Shown here: positions 18,401 to 24,769 of the stretch, piece after piece
Layout: every line of letters begins with the position of its first letter
Position numbering within the stretch: position 1 is the first letter of the stretch
DNA from: Planctomycetota bacterium
Lineage (GTDB): Bacteria; Planctomycetota; Planctomycetia; Gemmatales; Gemmataceae
Assembly: GCA_021781415.1 (NCBI GenBank)
Contig: JAJXWW010000049.1
Coordinates: 1 to 33,291 of the forward strand
DNA: 33,291 nt
Direction of reading: 5' to 3'
Translations under genes and position numbers: made by a program
The notes under the pieces: model-generated
What the model was told of the DNA's origin: nothing
The model's input: only the letters and a program-made list of their open reading frames with translations
The model's database searches: none

Positions 18401-20664
18401 TAGTAGATGTTGTCGCTGCCGATCCCCTGTCCAGAGGGCAATCCCGTCTCAAGCGTCCACGCGATCTCGCCGTTGGACAGGTTGAGGCCGCGCGTGTATT
18501 TCTTGCCAACAACGACCACGAGACCGTTGTAGACATTGCCCAAAAACAGATCGTCTTCCTGCTTATTCTTCTTCCAGACGAGAGAGCCGTCGCGCAGATT
18601 GATGCAATGCAGCGAGCGGGCATCGGGTGCGGCGAAGACGATCTTGCCGTCGGAGATGACGGGAGCGGTATTCTTCCACGGATTCTGGTGCTGCGTGTTA
18701 TTCGGCTGCATCCCAGGCTGGTTCCATACCACGCCCCCGATGGGACGTCCGAAGCGGTCGAAGCGCTGCTGAGGAGGGGCATCGCTCTTTTCGCGGTACG
18801 GATAGGCCCAGGCCAAGCTGTTTTCCAACAAGTTGACGCCGAAGACCGCGCCGGCATTGGTGGGACAAACGAGGATGCCTTCGCTGTAGGCCAGATGGGC
18901 GGCGGCGGCATGGCGGAGCGGGTCGTTCAGCATCTTTTCTTGGGCCAGTCCCAACGTCTGCACGGATACCACGCGCGCCTTGTAGGTCGTGCCGCCGGTG
19001 CCGGTCGACTCGACGGTCTCCAAACAGATCAGGCGTATCTCCTGCTGCTTCTCGGCCAGGACATAGATCTTACCCGCCAAGGGGAGAGGCGGCCCGAGGA
19101 AGTAGTGATCGGGGAGCGGATCTTTCTCGCCGGTTCCTCCCACTTCCCAGGTAAATTTGCCCGAATTTCTATCGAGACTGTACGCTTGCAGGGTGTTGTG
19201 CGAGGCGGCGATCTCCATGTTCTTGTCCATGGTGGGACCGGGGTTCATCCCTGGGTTGATGAACATGGGGTTGCCGTTCATCTGCGGCTGGGGCGGCACG
19301 GCAAAATCGTCGATGGCATAGACGAACTGACCGTCGGTGCTGAGCGTGCCATAGGTGGAGTTCTCGAAGATCATCTGCGGATGTTGGTTCTGATAATAGC
19401 TCAGCCACGACCCGATGAGCGACTGATTACCGGCGGCACCGAGCAGCCCTTGCAAGCTCAAATTCGACCGTGTAAACCACGAGATATCGCCGTTGCGCAA
19501 ATCGCGCGCCGTGATGCCGTAATAGTCTTTGTACACGACGAGCGGAATCTTCTCGCCTTTGGAGTTCATTGCGGTCAACGTGATGGGAGCAAAGCTCGGC
19601 ACGATCGGCTGGCCGGTGTTTTTCAGAACCGACTTCGCCTGGCGAATGTGCTGGCGCACCGCGTCGGCCCCGTCCGAGGAGTAGATCATCGGTTGACCCC
19701 ACTCGCGAGCCATGAATACGGGACCGCCGACGAGTTGATTGCCTCGGCTGGGCGTGGCGCGATAAATCATCGAGTCCGAAGCGTTCTGTTCCAGGCGCGA
19801 GCGGTCGAGTTTGGCCACATGATCTTGAAGCTCTTGGGGAGTGAGCGCCTGTTCGCCGAACTGGATTTCGCGGGTTCGACTTTTGAGCATTCTCCACAGT
19901 TCTTTTTCACTGTAGACGGTGCTGACCGAAATCGTGTTCTTTCCAGATGACGACGGGGGTGCAAGGTGGGCAGCCCAAGCGGCTTTGGCGAGTAACGGAA
20001 TCGGCGTCTTCTCTTCGCCCAGTCGATGAATGAGTTTGCTGTAGCACAACAGCGACGGCATGTATTCGCCGCGATCGAACTTGTAATCGCCGAGCAGCTT
20101 GATCGCTTCCGCGCCCGCCTCGGTGAAGGCAAACCGTTTCATAATCTCGTTGAGCAGCGAGGGATCGCCGTTCTTCTTGGCTTTCTTGAGCAGTTCGGCC
20201 GCGACGGCATCGTATTTGGAGCGATAGAAGTCCATCCCGGCAGCGGGCAAGCTGCCGATCAGTCGATCCGCCTCCCGTTTCACGCTGACCCAAACGAAGA
20301 CCTCCTTGCCCTCTTCGTTCTTGCGCTTGAGACGGACAAAAACGTCTTCGTCAATCTCCAACAGCTTCTGCAAGCGTTCGACAGCGGTAGCCCAATCTTC
20401 GTCGCCGATGTAGTCGATGGCGGCTTCGATGGCCTTGCCTCGGCCCTTTTCGTCTTTCAGCAGTTGAATGCCGTTGTTGAGGAATCCGTCTGGATCGACG
20501 GCCGGATTGACGGCGGTAGGATCGCCTCCGGGGGGTGCGACGGGGACAGGTATGGGAACGGGTCTGCCTCGGATTTGGGCCAGCACTTGCGCCAACCCGA
20601 AGGCGGAAACGACCGCGAACAGCGCCAACAGGACGATAGAGGCTCGGCGTGCATTCCACGACAT
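15487..20664 (-). CDS. Giant exported PQQ-type beta-propeller/TPR protein
   Basis: The ATG at 20664 is chosen over an upstream in-frame start because GGGAG lies 10 bases before it and a signal anchor or signal peptide follows at once (ARRASIVLLALFAVVSAFGLAQVLAQ). The 1725-aa product has a Pro-rich linker (about 30-45), a helical region (to about 330), and a first PQQ-like propeller (about 370-790) with blades such as CINLRDGSLVWKK and GLNLSNGEIAWTLETG. A TPR segment follows (about 835-900, ALTERGDLRLDKGDLSGAIDD), then helices to about 1150 and a second propeller (about 1190-1600) with VFGFDPIHRRKLWEKNL and SVLDALTGRTLWSRLDV. The tail is charged. PQQ-like propellers act as scaffolds, as in BamB, or as quinoprotein enzymes; I see no enzymatic residue set. 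It is probably a periplasmic scaffold, and is first in the minus-strand series. Confidence 0.93.
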   Translation of the reverse strand: MSWNARRASIVLLALFAVVSAFGLAQVLAQIRGRPVPIPVPVAPPGGDPTAVNPAVDPDGFLNNGIQLLKDEKGRGKAIEAAIDYIGDEDWATAVERLQKLLEIDEDVFVRLKRKNEEGKEVFVWVSVKREADRLIGSLPAAGMDFYRSKYDAVAAELLKKAKKNGDPSLLNEIMKRFAFTEAGAEAIKLLGDYKFDRGEYMPSLLCYSKLIHRLGEEKTPIPLLAKAAWAAHLAPPSSSGKNTISVSTVYSEKELWRMLKSRTREIQFGEQALTPQELQDHVAKLDRSRLEQNASDSMIYRATPSRGNQLVGGPVFMAREWGQPMIYSSDGADAVRQHIRQAKSVLKNTGQPIVPSFAPITLTAMNSKGEKIPLVVYKDYYGITARDLRNGDISWFTRSNLSLQGLLGAAGNQSLIGSWLSYYQNQHPQMIFENSTYGTLSTDGQFVYAIDDFAVPPQPQMNGNPMFINPGMNPGPTMDKNMEIAASHNTLQAYSLDRNSGKFTWEVGGTGEKDPLPDHYFLGPPLPLAGKIYVLAEKQQEIRLICLETVESTGTGGTTYKARVVSVQTLGLAQEKMLNDPLRHAAAAHLAYSEGILVCPTNAGAVFGVNLLENSLAWAYPYREKSDAPPQQRFDRFGRPIGGVVWNQPGMQPNNTQHQNPWKNTAPVISDGKIVFAAPDARSLHCINLRDGSLVWKKNKQEDDLFLGNVYNGLVVVVGKKYTRGLNLSNGEIAWTLETGLPSGQGIGSDNIYYLPVRGKDDNGRDAQVLGIDMERGRIVSPCKARPRQDGKETVYDVPGNLLFHDGKVISLTADEIAVYPQLKARIAEMDEQIGKNPNDPVALTERGDLRLDKGDLSGAIDDLTMALQNNPTKELRERARGKLYETLTVYVADHFNDAEKYLKDYEELCKIDVSSAPDSMREKLESEQRRRRSTYLWLVGKGREEQGRLVEAFEKYQQFAAAAGRHSDLVPAVDDSQVKAAPDVWVRGRIADMMQKATPENRQPLEKLIAEKWDKLRQTNDLNELRSFVRTFGSVSIAGKEARLELAERLMERKDTGDEHPLLEAELELNQFRTGRQTPELAARATEALARLYTRKGLLEDAAYCYRKLALEYAKVIFRDGKTGQQIYEDDAATDKRLIPYLDDPLPLGSVKKFRASTKNSEVSMPAGGNLFQFDHSGEKLPYFRHHIVGLHFTDHAFMLLDRNLEDDNHAPKSVWSERITSNGTAFEVLARSNFSINVFNPQFGMVATSSLNEHSRFSYSTAGHLIVLPLGDRVFGFDPIHRRKLWEKNLLEKGGPVHVHTASQAPMWNPQTAPVVDPRDGSMLLTYNDGWFQRIGQVSPFEGTICVQTRDTLSVLDALTGRTLWSRLDVHSRNSLFADEEYVFVVELDNQNQPSATRIFRAADGMLVKAPDFASKFNKRVQVFGRYLLLAENGPSNEVVVRLYDMVSGEDAWKQKYAARSVVAQGEDASLAGVVEPDGKVHVLDLRQRKEVFSSQMSELSERAEKLKGVPRYVLLADRVNYYFAPLPVEQNGGPVPMQPNMTSPNNVMTQLGMRTIPVNGWLLAFSREKEDQFWHECRNQYLILDQFQESPLLFLTSRTGQAPNPAIGGIVPQGPWIPHVTSIHKTQFSAVFNGDLPNGTQNIFGVRVDPRANTVELLSHRFKILHYPAPADKKSKPAEVGSAPKAQSDDSSRSQAAQPQRLRQPLDRARIREIAPPLDPG

Positions 20665-20748
20665 TGGCGTGATTCTCCCTGCTTCCTCTCGAATCGGCCA
20701 CGGCGGCAACGCCGCGGAAAAGTGGCTCTTGCGGATTCTCTCACACTC

Positions 20749-20763
20749 TGCCAGACGCTGGCA
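20749..20763. promoter_or_regulatory. Palindrome in the leader of the propeller gene
   Basis: TGCCAG and CTGGCA form a perfect 6-bp inverted repeat separated by ACG. It lies about 85-100 bases upstream of the start of the giant propeller protein gene. It could be an operator for a dimeric regulator or a short leader hairpin; the sequence alone does not decide. Confidence 0.3.
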
Positions 20764-21191
20764 AGCGAAATCTCACTTTATCTTAGACGAATGAGGGTAC
20801 GATGGCGTTGGCTTTTCCGTCTCGAAAATTGGGATCGAAGGAAAACAGCAACTCCGTACGAAGCGATTTCGCGCTTCCGTTGGGTGTCCGCACCAGCCGC
20901 CCGTCCCCTATGTATTGGGTAAGAAGAGAGAATCTCATGGAAGGTTGACGATTCATCGCGCTGGATATAACCCGAAGTCTCACCACGGAGACCACGGTGG
21001 TTTTTTAATGGTCGTCGGAATGGATTCGCCTTGGCATCGAGCCAACGGTGGCAGACTGGGGAATGATAAATCCGGGGCTTTCCACGGGAGTTCGCCGCGC
21101 GTGCGCGTTGTGCCGTCGCCCTCGATCCTTTCCACGAACAATCGTTCCCTTTTTCTGAAGGTATCCTCCGCGACGGGGGTAAAATAGAAGC

Positions 21192-21215
21192 GTATCCCGA
21201 AGTCGGGATGCTTTT
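21192..21215 (+). terminator. Hairpin with T4 tail in the htrA leader
   Basis: GTATCCCG (21192-21199) pairs with CGGGATGC (21204-21211), including one T-G pair, around AAGT and is followed by TTTT. This is the only hairpin in the window that has a T-run. It lies 100 bases upstream of the htrA start, where no plus-strand gene ends, so it would work as an attenuator in the htrA leader if the promoter is further upstream. Confidence 0.35.
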
Positions 21216-21314
21216 CTGAAGGGCGTTTTGGACTCCTCGCGGCCCTCGTTGGCCACAAGTCTTATGAGGAGTGCGATTCGCCATCGATCTCAACATTCTC
21301 ACGGATCTCTCGTC

Positions 21315-22460
21315 ATGAAACGCATTGCGATGACTTGCTTTATGGGTCTCTGCTCGTGCCTGGGAGGGGCGTTGGCCACGGCGTTCGGCATCCACGGCAT
21401 CGCTCCGGCCTTGGCACAGATCGGTGGATCGCCTCCGGGCGCGGCTTCGCTCGATGCTTCACGGATCGGCGAACGATTCGAGTACGTCGCGCGCAAGGTC
21501 TCACCGGCGGTGGTGGCCGTCGAAGCTGTCAAGCAGCAACCCGCCAAGGGAGCGCCGGGTAAAACGCGCTCCGTCGATGAATCGGGGTCTGGAGTTCTCG
21601 TCCGCATGCCCGGCCACCGCGGAGTCTACGTTTTGACCAACAATCACGTCATCCATCAGGCACCACCCGATAAGATCACCGTGAGCCTCGCGGACAATCG
21701 TATTCTGAAACCCACAAAAGTGTGGGCCGATCCGGAATCGGACGTGGCACTCTTGCTGCTTAACGCCGACAATCTGCCCGCCGCCGCGCTCGGCGACAGC
21801 GACCGGGCCCGCGTCGGACAGTGGGTGCTGGCCATCGGCAGCCCGTTCGGACTGAATCAAACCGTTACCCACGGCATCATCAGCGCCCGCGAACGCGGTC
21901 AGGTCAGCCTAAACAGTACCATCCGCATCAAGGATTTCTTGCAGACCGACGCGGCGATCAATCCGGGGTCGAGCGGCGGCCCGCTCATCAACATGGACGG
22001 CGAGGTCATCGGCATCAACACCGCCATCGCTTCGCGCTCCGGCGACAACAGCGGCGTCGCCTTCAGCATTCCGATCAACATGGTCAAACGCATCCTCAAC
22101 CAGCTGCTGGATCGAGGCAAGGTATCGCGGGGTTATCTGGGAGTGCAAGTGGCTCCTTCGTTCGAGGCGGCCGATGCCGTTGCCTTGGGCTTGAGCCGAG
22201 CGCAAGGAGCGCTCATCGAAACGGTCTATGCGGACACACCGGCCTCGACGGCGGGATTGCGGACGCGCGATGTCATCTTGGAGTTGGATGGGGAGGCGAT
22301 CCGAAACGAGAACCACTTCATCAACCACATCAGTGGACTAACCGTCGGCCAGCGCATTCGCCTTACGATCTGGCGCGAACGACGAACGATGACGCTTGAG
22401 GCGATCGTTGGCGATTGGAACGCGGCCCAAGCGCGTTTTCAGCGCGACAAAGACAAATAG
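21315..22460 (+). CDS. DegP/DegQ/HtrA-type serine protease with one PDZ domain
   Basis: The frame is open from 21228, but the ATG at 21315 starts a signal peptide (MKRIAMTCFMGLCSCLGGAL and on to APALAQ), so it is the likely start; the Shine-Dalgarno sequence is weak. The 381-aa product has a trypsin-like domain with the full triad: His111 in LTNNHVIHQ, Asp143 in ADPESDVALLLL and Ser220 in INPGSSGGPL. A single PDZ domain (about 272-367) follows, starting at SRGYLGVQVA. HtrA proteases degrade or refold damaged envelope proteins and sense stress through the PDZ domain. One PDZ domain resembles DegS or HhoA rather than DegP. It is a single-gene unit, ended by a strong hairpin, and divergent from the propeller gene, so envelope stress control of both is conceivable. 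Confidence 0.95.
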   Translation: MKRIAMTCFMGLCSCLGGALATAFGIHGIAPALAQIGGSPPGAASLDASRIGERFEYVARKVSPAVVAVEAVKQQPAKGAPGKTRSVDESGSGVLVRMPGHRGVYVLTNNHVIHQAPPDKITVSLADNRILKPTKVWADPESDVALLLLNADNLPAAALGDSDRARVGQWVLAIGSPFGLNQTVTHGIISARERGQVSLNSTIRIKDFLQTDAAINPGSSGGPLINMDGEVIGINTAIASRSGDNSGVAFSIPINMVKRILNQLLDRGKVSRGYLGVQVAPSFEAADAVALGLSRAQGALIETVYADTPASTAGLRTRDVILELDGEAIRNENHFINHISGLTVGQRIRLTIWRERRTMTLEAIVGDWNAAQARFQRDKDK

Positions 22461-22479
22461 CGAGAGACTCTTTCGGAGG

Positions 22480-22523
22480 CTGGAGCGTGAGCGAGGGCAT
22501 CTGTCCCCTCGCTCACGCTTCAG
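22480..22523. terminator. Bidirectional hairpin between htrA and a microprotein gene
   Basis: An 18-base arm (22480-22497) pairs with 22506-22523 around 8 bases; 14 pairs are perfect (AGCGTGAGCGAGGG with CCCTCGCTCACGCT) and one further pair is G-T. It lies 20 bases after the htrA stop and 23 bases after the stop of the convergent 36-aa gene on the other strand, so it can serve both. No T-run follows in either direction. Confidence 0.65.
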
Positions 22524-22545
22524 GCTTTGGAAAGCAACTCGTCGC

Positions 22546-22656
22546 CTAATCTTCGGGCCGCTTACTGCGCAAGTAGAGCAGAGCGCCGACCAACCCTCCG
22601 AGGATAAGAACCATGATACCTGTAAAAGTCCAAAAATTGTCCGTGATCCATTCCAT
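22546..22656 (-). CDS. 36-aa single-span membrane microprotein
   Basis: Too short for usual gene callers. ATG at 22656 is preceded by AAAGGCAGG, nine bases upstream. The product begins MEWITDNFWTFTGIMVLILG, continues GLVGALLYLRSKRPED and stops at TAG. One hydrophobic helix (about 8-29) with a short acidic N-terminus and a basic RSKR end predicts an inner-membrane protein with the C-terminus in the cytoplasm. The stop lies 23 bases from a hairpin shared with htrA. Small single-span proteins of this kind often modulate a larger membrane protein; whether it acts on the neighbouring protease or the GT-C-like protein is not known. I do not recognise a family. Confidence 0.6.
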   Translation of the reverse strand: MEWITDNFWTFTGIMVLILGGLVGALLYLRSKRPED

Positions 22657-22898
22657 ACAGTGAAGCCTGCCTTTCGATTGATGGCCCACGCAAAGTAGAG
22701 CAACCTATTGACCCCGCCGCCATACTCGCTCACGGAAAGAAGTCGTGACCTGCTCGGTCTGGGCGGGGCGTAATTCCGACCTCCCGTGGAGAGAGATTTG
22801 TCAAGTGTTCTACACTTCCGACCGTCAGATTGCAAGCGTCCGAGTACGTTTTTCGCTAACTCATCCGTTTTTCACAGTTCGCTCGATGCGCCGGGGGG

Positions 22899-22918
22899 TT
22901 GACGGCGACACATAATGC
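22899..22918 (+). promoter_or_regulatory. TTGAC-N9-TAATGC element before the GT-C-like gene
   Basis: TTGAC (22899-22903) is followed after nine bases by TAATGC. The element lies 36 bases upstream of the ATG at 22955. Similar TTGAC-N9-TA sequences stand before other plus-strand genes in this window. The spacing is too short for a normal sigma-70 promoter, so the role is uncertain. Confidence 0.3.
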
Positions 22919-22954
22919 GGGTAGCAAAAGGAGACGGAAGGTAAGCGCAAAACG

Positions 22955-24406
22955 ATGAAACGAGCATACTTTTTAGCCTGTCTAGCGTTCCTTCTCCTGC
23001 ACGGACGATCCTTGATTGGTCCGGTGATTTTTTACGACGACTTTCAGATTCTTCCCCACGCTCGGACTTGGCAGCGCACCGTGGATAGCCTGTGGCTGCC
23101 GCAGAACGAACATGCCATGCCGTTGGGGCGGCTCTTGTGTTTCGGGCTGGATCGCGCCGCCGGCCAGCTGACGAATCTGCCTTATTGGACTTGTTGGGTT
23201 GGCCCGATAGGGTTGCTCCTGGCGATGGCAATGGTCTTCGTCTTCGTCCGCCGCGAGATGGGTCATTCCTTTTATGCCCTGCTGGCGGTCATTCTCTTCG
23301 GGGTCACTTCGGTCTACCATCAGGCGGTATGGTGGTTTGCCGCCTCTTTTGCCGTCCTCTCGTTAGACACCGTTCTCCTGGGCTTGCTGGCGGCCCAGAG
23401 TTGGCGCACGACGGGAAACCATTGCTATCTGGTTCTGTCGACGGCTGCATGTCTCCTCGCTCCGACCTGGTTCGCGCTCGGTATCTTGGCTGGGCCATTG
23501 TGCTTTGTGTATCTCCTTTTCGTCGGGTGGGTCGAGCGAGGCGAGACCCACCGAGGCGCGATCCGAAAACGGCCATCTTTCCGAACGCTTCACTGTCTAT
23601 GGCCATGCTTGGGTACGGTCCTCTTTTTGGCGATCAGTCTCCCGCGCACATCGGACGCTATTCTGCATACCGGTCATTTCGGCGATCGGACGGCAACGCA
23701 GGCATTCGATCCACTGGTTGGCGTCGGCTACACCGCGCGTTCGTTCGTGGATAATCTTTTGCTCGGATTGATCGGTGTGTGCGGCGTCGCTCTGCCGATC
23801 TGGGTCGTCGTGCCGGTGCTGTTGGGAGCTGCATCTCTCGGACTTGCGTGGTGGAGACAAGCAACAGATCGACGAATGATGCTTCTGGGATTGGCATTCA
23901 TTGGCAGCGCCTACCTCCTGTGTTACAGCGCGCGGGCACGATGGGATTACGAACAGATGGTGGAACCGGCATTCTCGCGCTATCATCTCTTGCCGCAACT
24001 CGGACTCGTCCTGTTCTTCGTGGGAGGATTGCGCGGGCGCGAGGGACGGTGGTTTAAGCTGTGCGGCGACGGGCAGATTGCTCCTCGTCAGCTGCGCTTT
24101 GCATTCGCGCTCATCGCCATCAGTTTTCTCGTCCAATTGCCGCGCGGCTTGCTGTGCAGTTCGCCGACGGGATGGACACAATTCGCGGAGGTGCGCGCTC
24201 AGCAAACAGCACTGCGCCGCATCGAGGAAGTCGATGCCCTGTGTCGGCAGAATCACCTCGCCGCCGACAGCGTCCGACAGGTTTTGGGCAAGTTCGAGAT
24301 TCCTCTCGCCTATCGTGTCGGCGATGGCTGGAACTTCTTAATTGGCAGCGACGATCCGCAACCGATGCCAGTCGAGCAAGTTCAGCGTTTGCTCGAAGGA
24401 CCGTGA
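22955..24406 (+). CDS. Polytopic membrane protein, GT-C glycosyltransferase-like
   Basis: The 483-aa product starts at ATG 22955; GGAAGG lies 13 bases upstream, a little far. It has about ten hydrophobic segments. The first helix is followed by VIFYDDFQIL with an Asp pair (28-29) in the first outer loop, a hallmark position of GT-C enzymes that use lipid-linked sugars (inference). The C-terminal 110 residues are soluble. Residues around 189-200 (FVGWVERGETH) are encoded by a copy of a palindromic element also found between genes at 14131-14165, lying in frame between two hydrophobic segments without disrupting the gene. It is flanked by two microprotein genes on the other strand. The substrate is unknown, and it could instead be another type of polytopic protein. 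Confidence 0.85.
   Translation: MKRAYFLACLAFLLLHGRSLIGPVIFYDDFQILPHARTWQRTVDSLWLPQNEHAMPLGRLLCFGLDRAAGQLTNLPYWTCWVGPIGLLLAMAMVFVFVRREMGHSFYALLAVILFGVTSVYHQAVWWFAASFAVLSLDTVLLGLLAAQSWRTTGNHCYLVLSTAACLLAPTWFALGILAGPLCFVYLLFVGWVERGETHRGAIRKRPSFRTLHCLWPCLGTVLFLAISLPRTSDAILHTGHFGDRTATQAFDPLVGVGYTARSFVDNLLLGLIGVCGVALPIWVVVPVLLGAASLGLAWWRQATDRRMMLLGLAFIGSAYLLCYSARARWDYEQMVEPAFSRYHLLPQLGLVLFFVGGLRGREGRWFKLCGDGQIAPRQLRFAFALIAISFLVQLPRGLLCSSPTGWTQFAEVRAQQTALRRIEEVDALCRQNHLAADSVRQVLGKFEIPLAYRVGDGWNFLIGSDDPQPMPVEQVQRLLEGP
23518..23552 (+). repeat. Palindromic 35-bp element (FVGWVER type), copy 2, inside a gene
   Basis: GGTGGGTC (23526-23533) pairs perfectly with GACCCACC (23545-23552). The 35 bases match copy 1 (minus strand, 14131-14165) at 31 positions. 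This copy lies in frame in the gene for the GT-C-like membrane protein and adds FVGWVERGETH to a cytoplasmic or periplasmic loop. Confidence 0.75.
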
Positions 24407-24501
24407 GAGGACGCATCCTCCGGCTTCGGGTCGCCCTCGACGTAACCGGGGGGAATAGAACCGAGGTCATCGCGCGGTTTGGAGCGCGATGGATCGGCGG
24501 A

Positions 24502-24518
24502 GCGCGGTGACACCGCGC
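24502..24518. terminator. Short GC-rich hairpin between convergent genes
   Basis: GCGCGG pairs with CCGCGC around TGACA, with further outer pairing between GGAGC and GCTCC possible. It lies between the stop of the GT-C-like gene (24406) and the stop of the convergent 29-aa gene (24532), 13 bases from the latter. No T-run follows. Confidence 0.4.
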
Positions 24519-24531
24519 AGGCTCCAGCTCC

Positions 24532-24621
24532 TCAGGTCGGGACACCCATGCGGGGCAGAACCCAACGATTGAGGACGAGCCAAACGACAACGATACCCAC
24601 AAATACAAGTAGTTCCTTCAT
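24532..24621 (-). CDS. 29-aa single-span membrane microprotein
   Basis: Too short for usual gene callers. ATG at 24621 is followed by MKELLVFVGIVVVWLVLNRW, then VLPRMGVPT and TGA. The whole protein is one hydrophobic helix (about 4-22) with a short basic tail. GAGGG stands right before the start (with only one base between), so the spacing is poor, and a TATAAT ends six bases before the ATG; if that is a promoter, the mRNA would be nearly leaderless. The gene points away from arsR, sharing a 148-base divergent region with it. No family is recognised. The Leu-Asn-Arg-Trp-Val-Leu-Pro string gives it more character than a random hydrophobic frame, but it remains tentative. Confidence 0.5.
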   Translation of the reverse strand: MKELLVFVGIVVVWLVLNRWVLPRMGVPT

Positions 24622-24715
24622 ACCCTCATTATACTCGACCCGGCATCCGGAAGGGAAGAGATGCTACGGCGCTCCTCCTGCTCCCGCTACCATTCCTTCC
24701 GGGGCGCAACTGGGC

Positions 24716-24742
24716 TTGACTTCTAGTATTACACAATATAAT
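24716..24742 (+). promoter_or_regulatory. Sigma-70-type promoter of the arsR operon
   Basis: TTGACT (24716-24721) and a perfect TATAAT (24737-24742) are separated by 15 bases, slightly short. The region is AT-rich compared with its surroundings. It lies 28 bases upstream of the arsR start and overlaps the inverted repeat listed next. Confidence 0.6.
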
Positions 24743-24754
24743 GTAATTGTTGTA
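24730..24754. promoter_or_regulatory. Probable ArsR operator
   Basis: TACACAAT (24730-24737) and ATTGTTGTA (24746-24754) form an inverted repeat with one extra base in the right arm; the inner ACAAT-N8-ATTGT is perfect. It covers the -10 element, the usual place for an ArsR-family repressor to block RNA polymerase. Confidence 0.6.
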
Positions 24755-24769
24755 CATGGAGACCCGCTC

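Larger units (their letters stand above)
20665..21314. other. 650-bp non-coding divergent region between propeller gene and htrA
   Basis: No convincing gene is found here; the open frames are unlike protein. It should hold the promoters of both neighbours. In the leader of the propeller gene is a palindrome, TGCCAGACGCTGGCA (20749-20763). On the plus strand a TTTTCTGAAGG sequence occurs twice (21151-21161 and 21212-21222), and between these lie a TAAAAT that could be a -10 element (21180-21185) and a hairpin with a T4 tail. A short ACCACGGAGACCACGG stretch ending in six T's (about 20980-21006) looks like a degenerate intergenic repeat. Confidence 0.6.

Noticed and set aside
16210..19950. Two 447-aa open frames (16210-17553 and 18607-19950) opposite the propeller gene
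   Set aside because: Both are complements of the propeller gene with no own ribosome sites or domains.
20915..21187. 90-aa plus-strand frame in the same gap
   Set aside because: Composition is not protein-like and it includes a degenerate intergenic repeat and T-run.
20778..21395. 205-aa minus-strand frame in the gap before htrA
   Set aside because: Arg- and Ser-rich without domains, overlaps the htrA signal peptide region on the other strand and has no convincing start.
9069..24456. Shared 13-mer AACCGGGGGGAAT at 9069-9081 and 24444-24456
   Set aside because: A 13-base match is expected by chance several times in a window of this size, and the flanks do not match.
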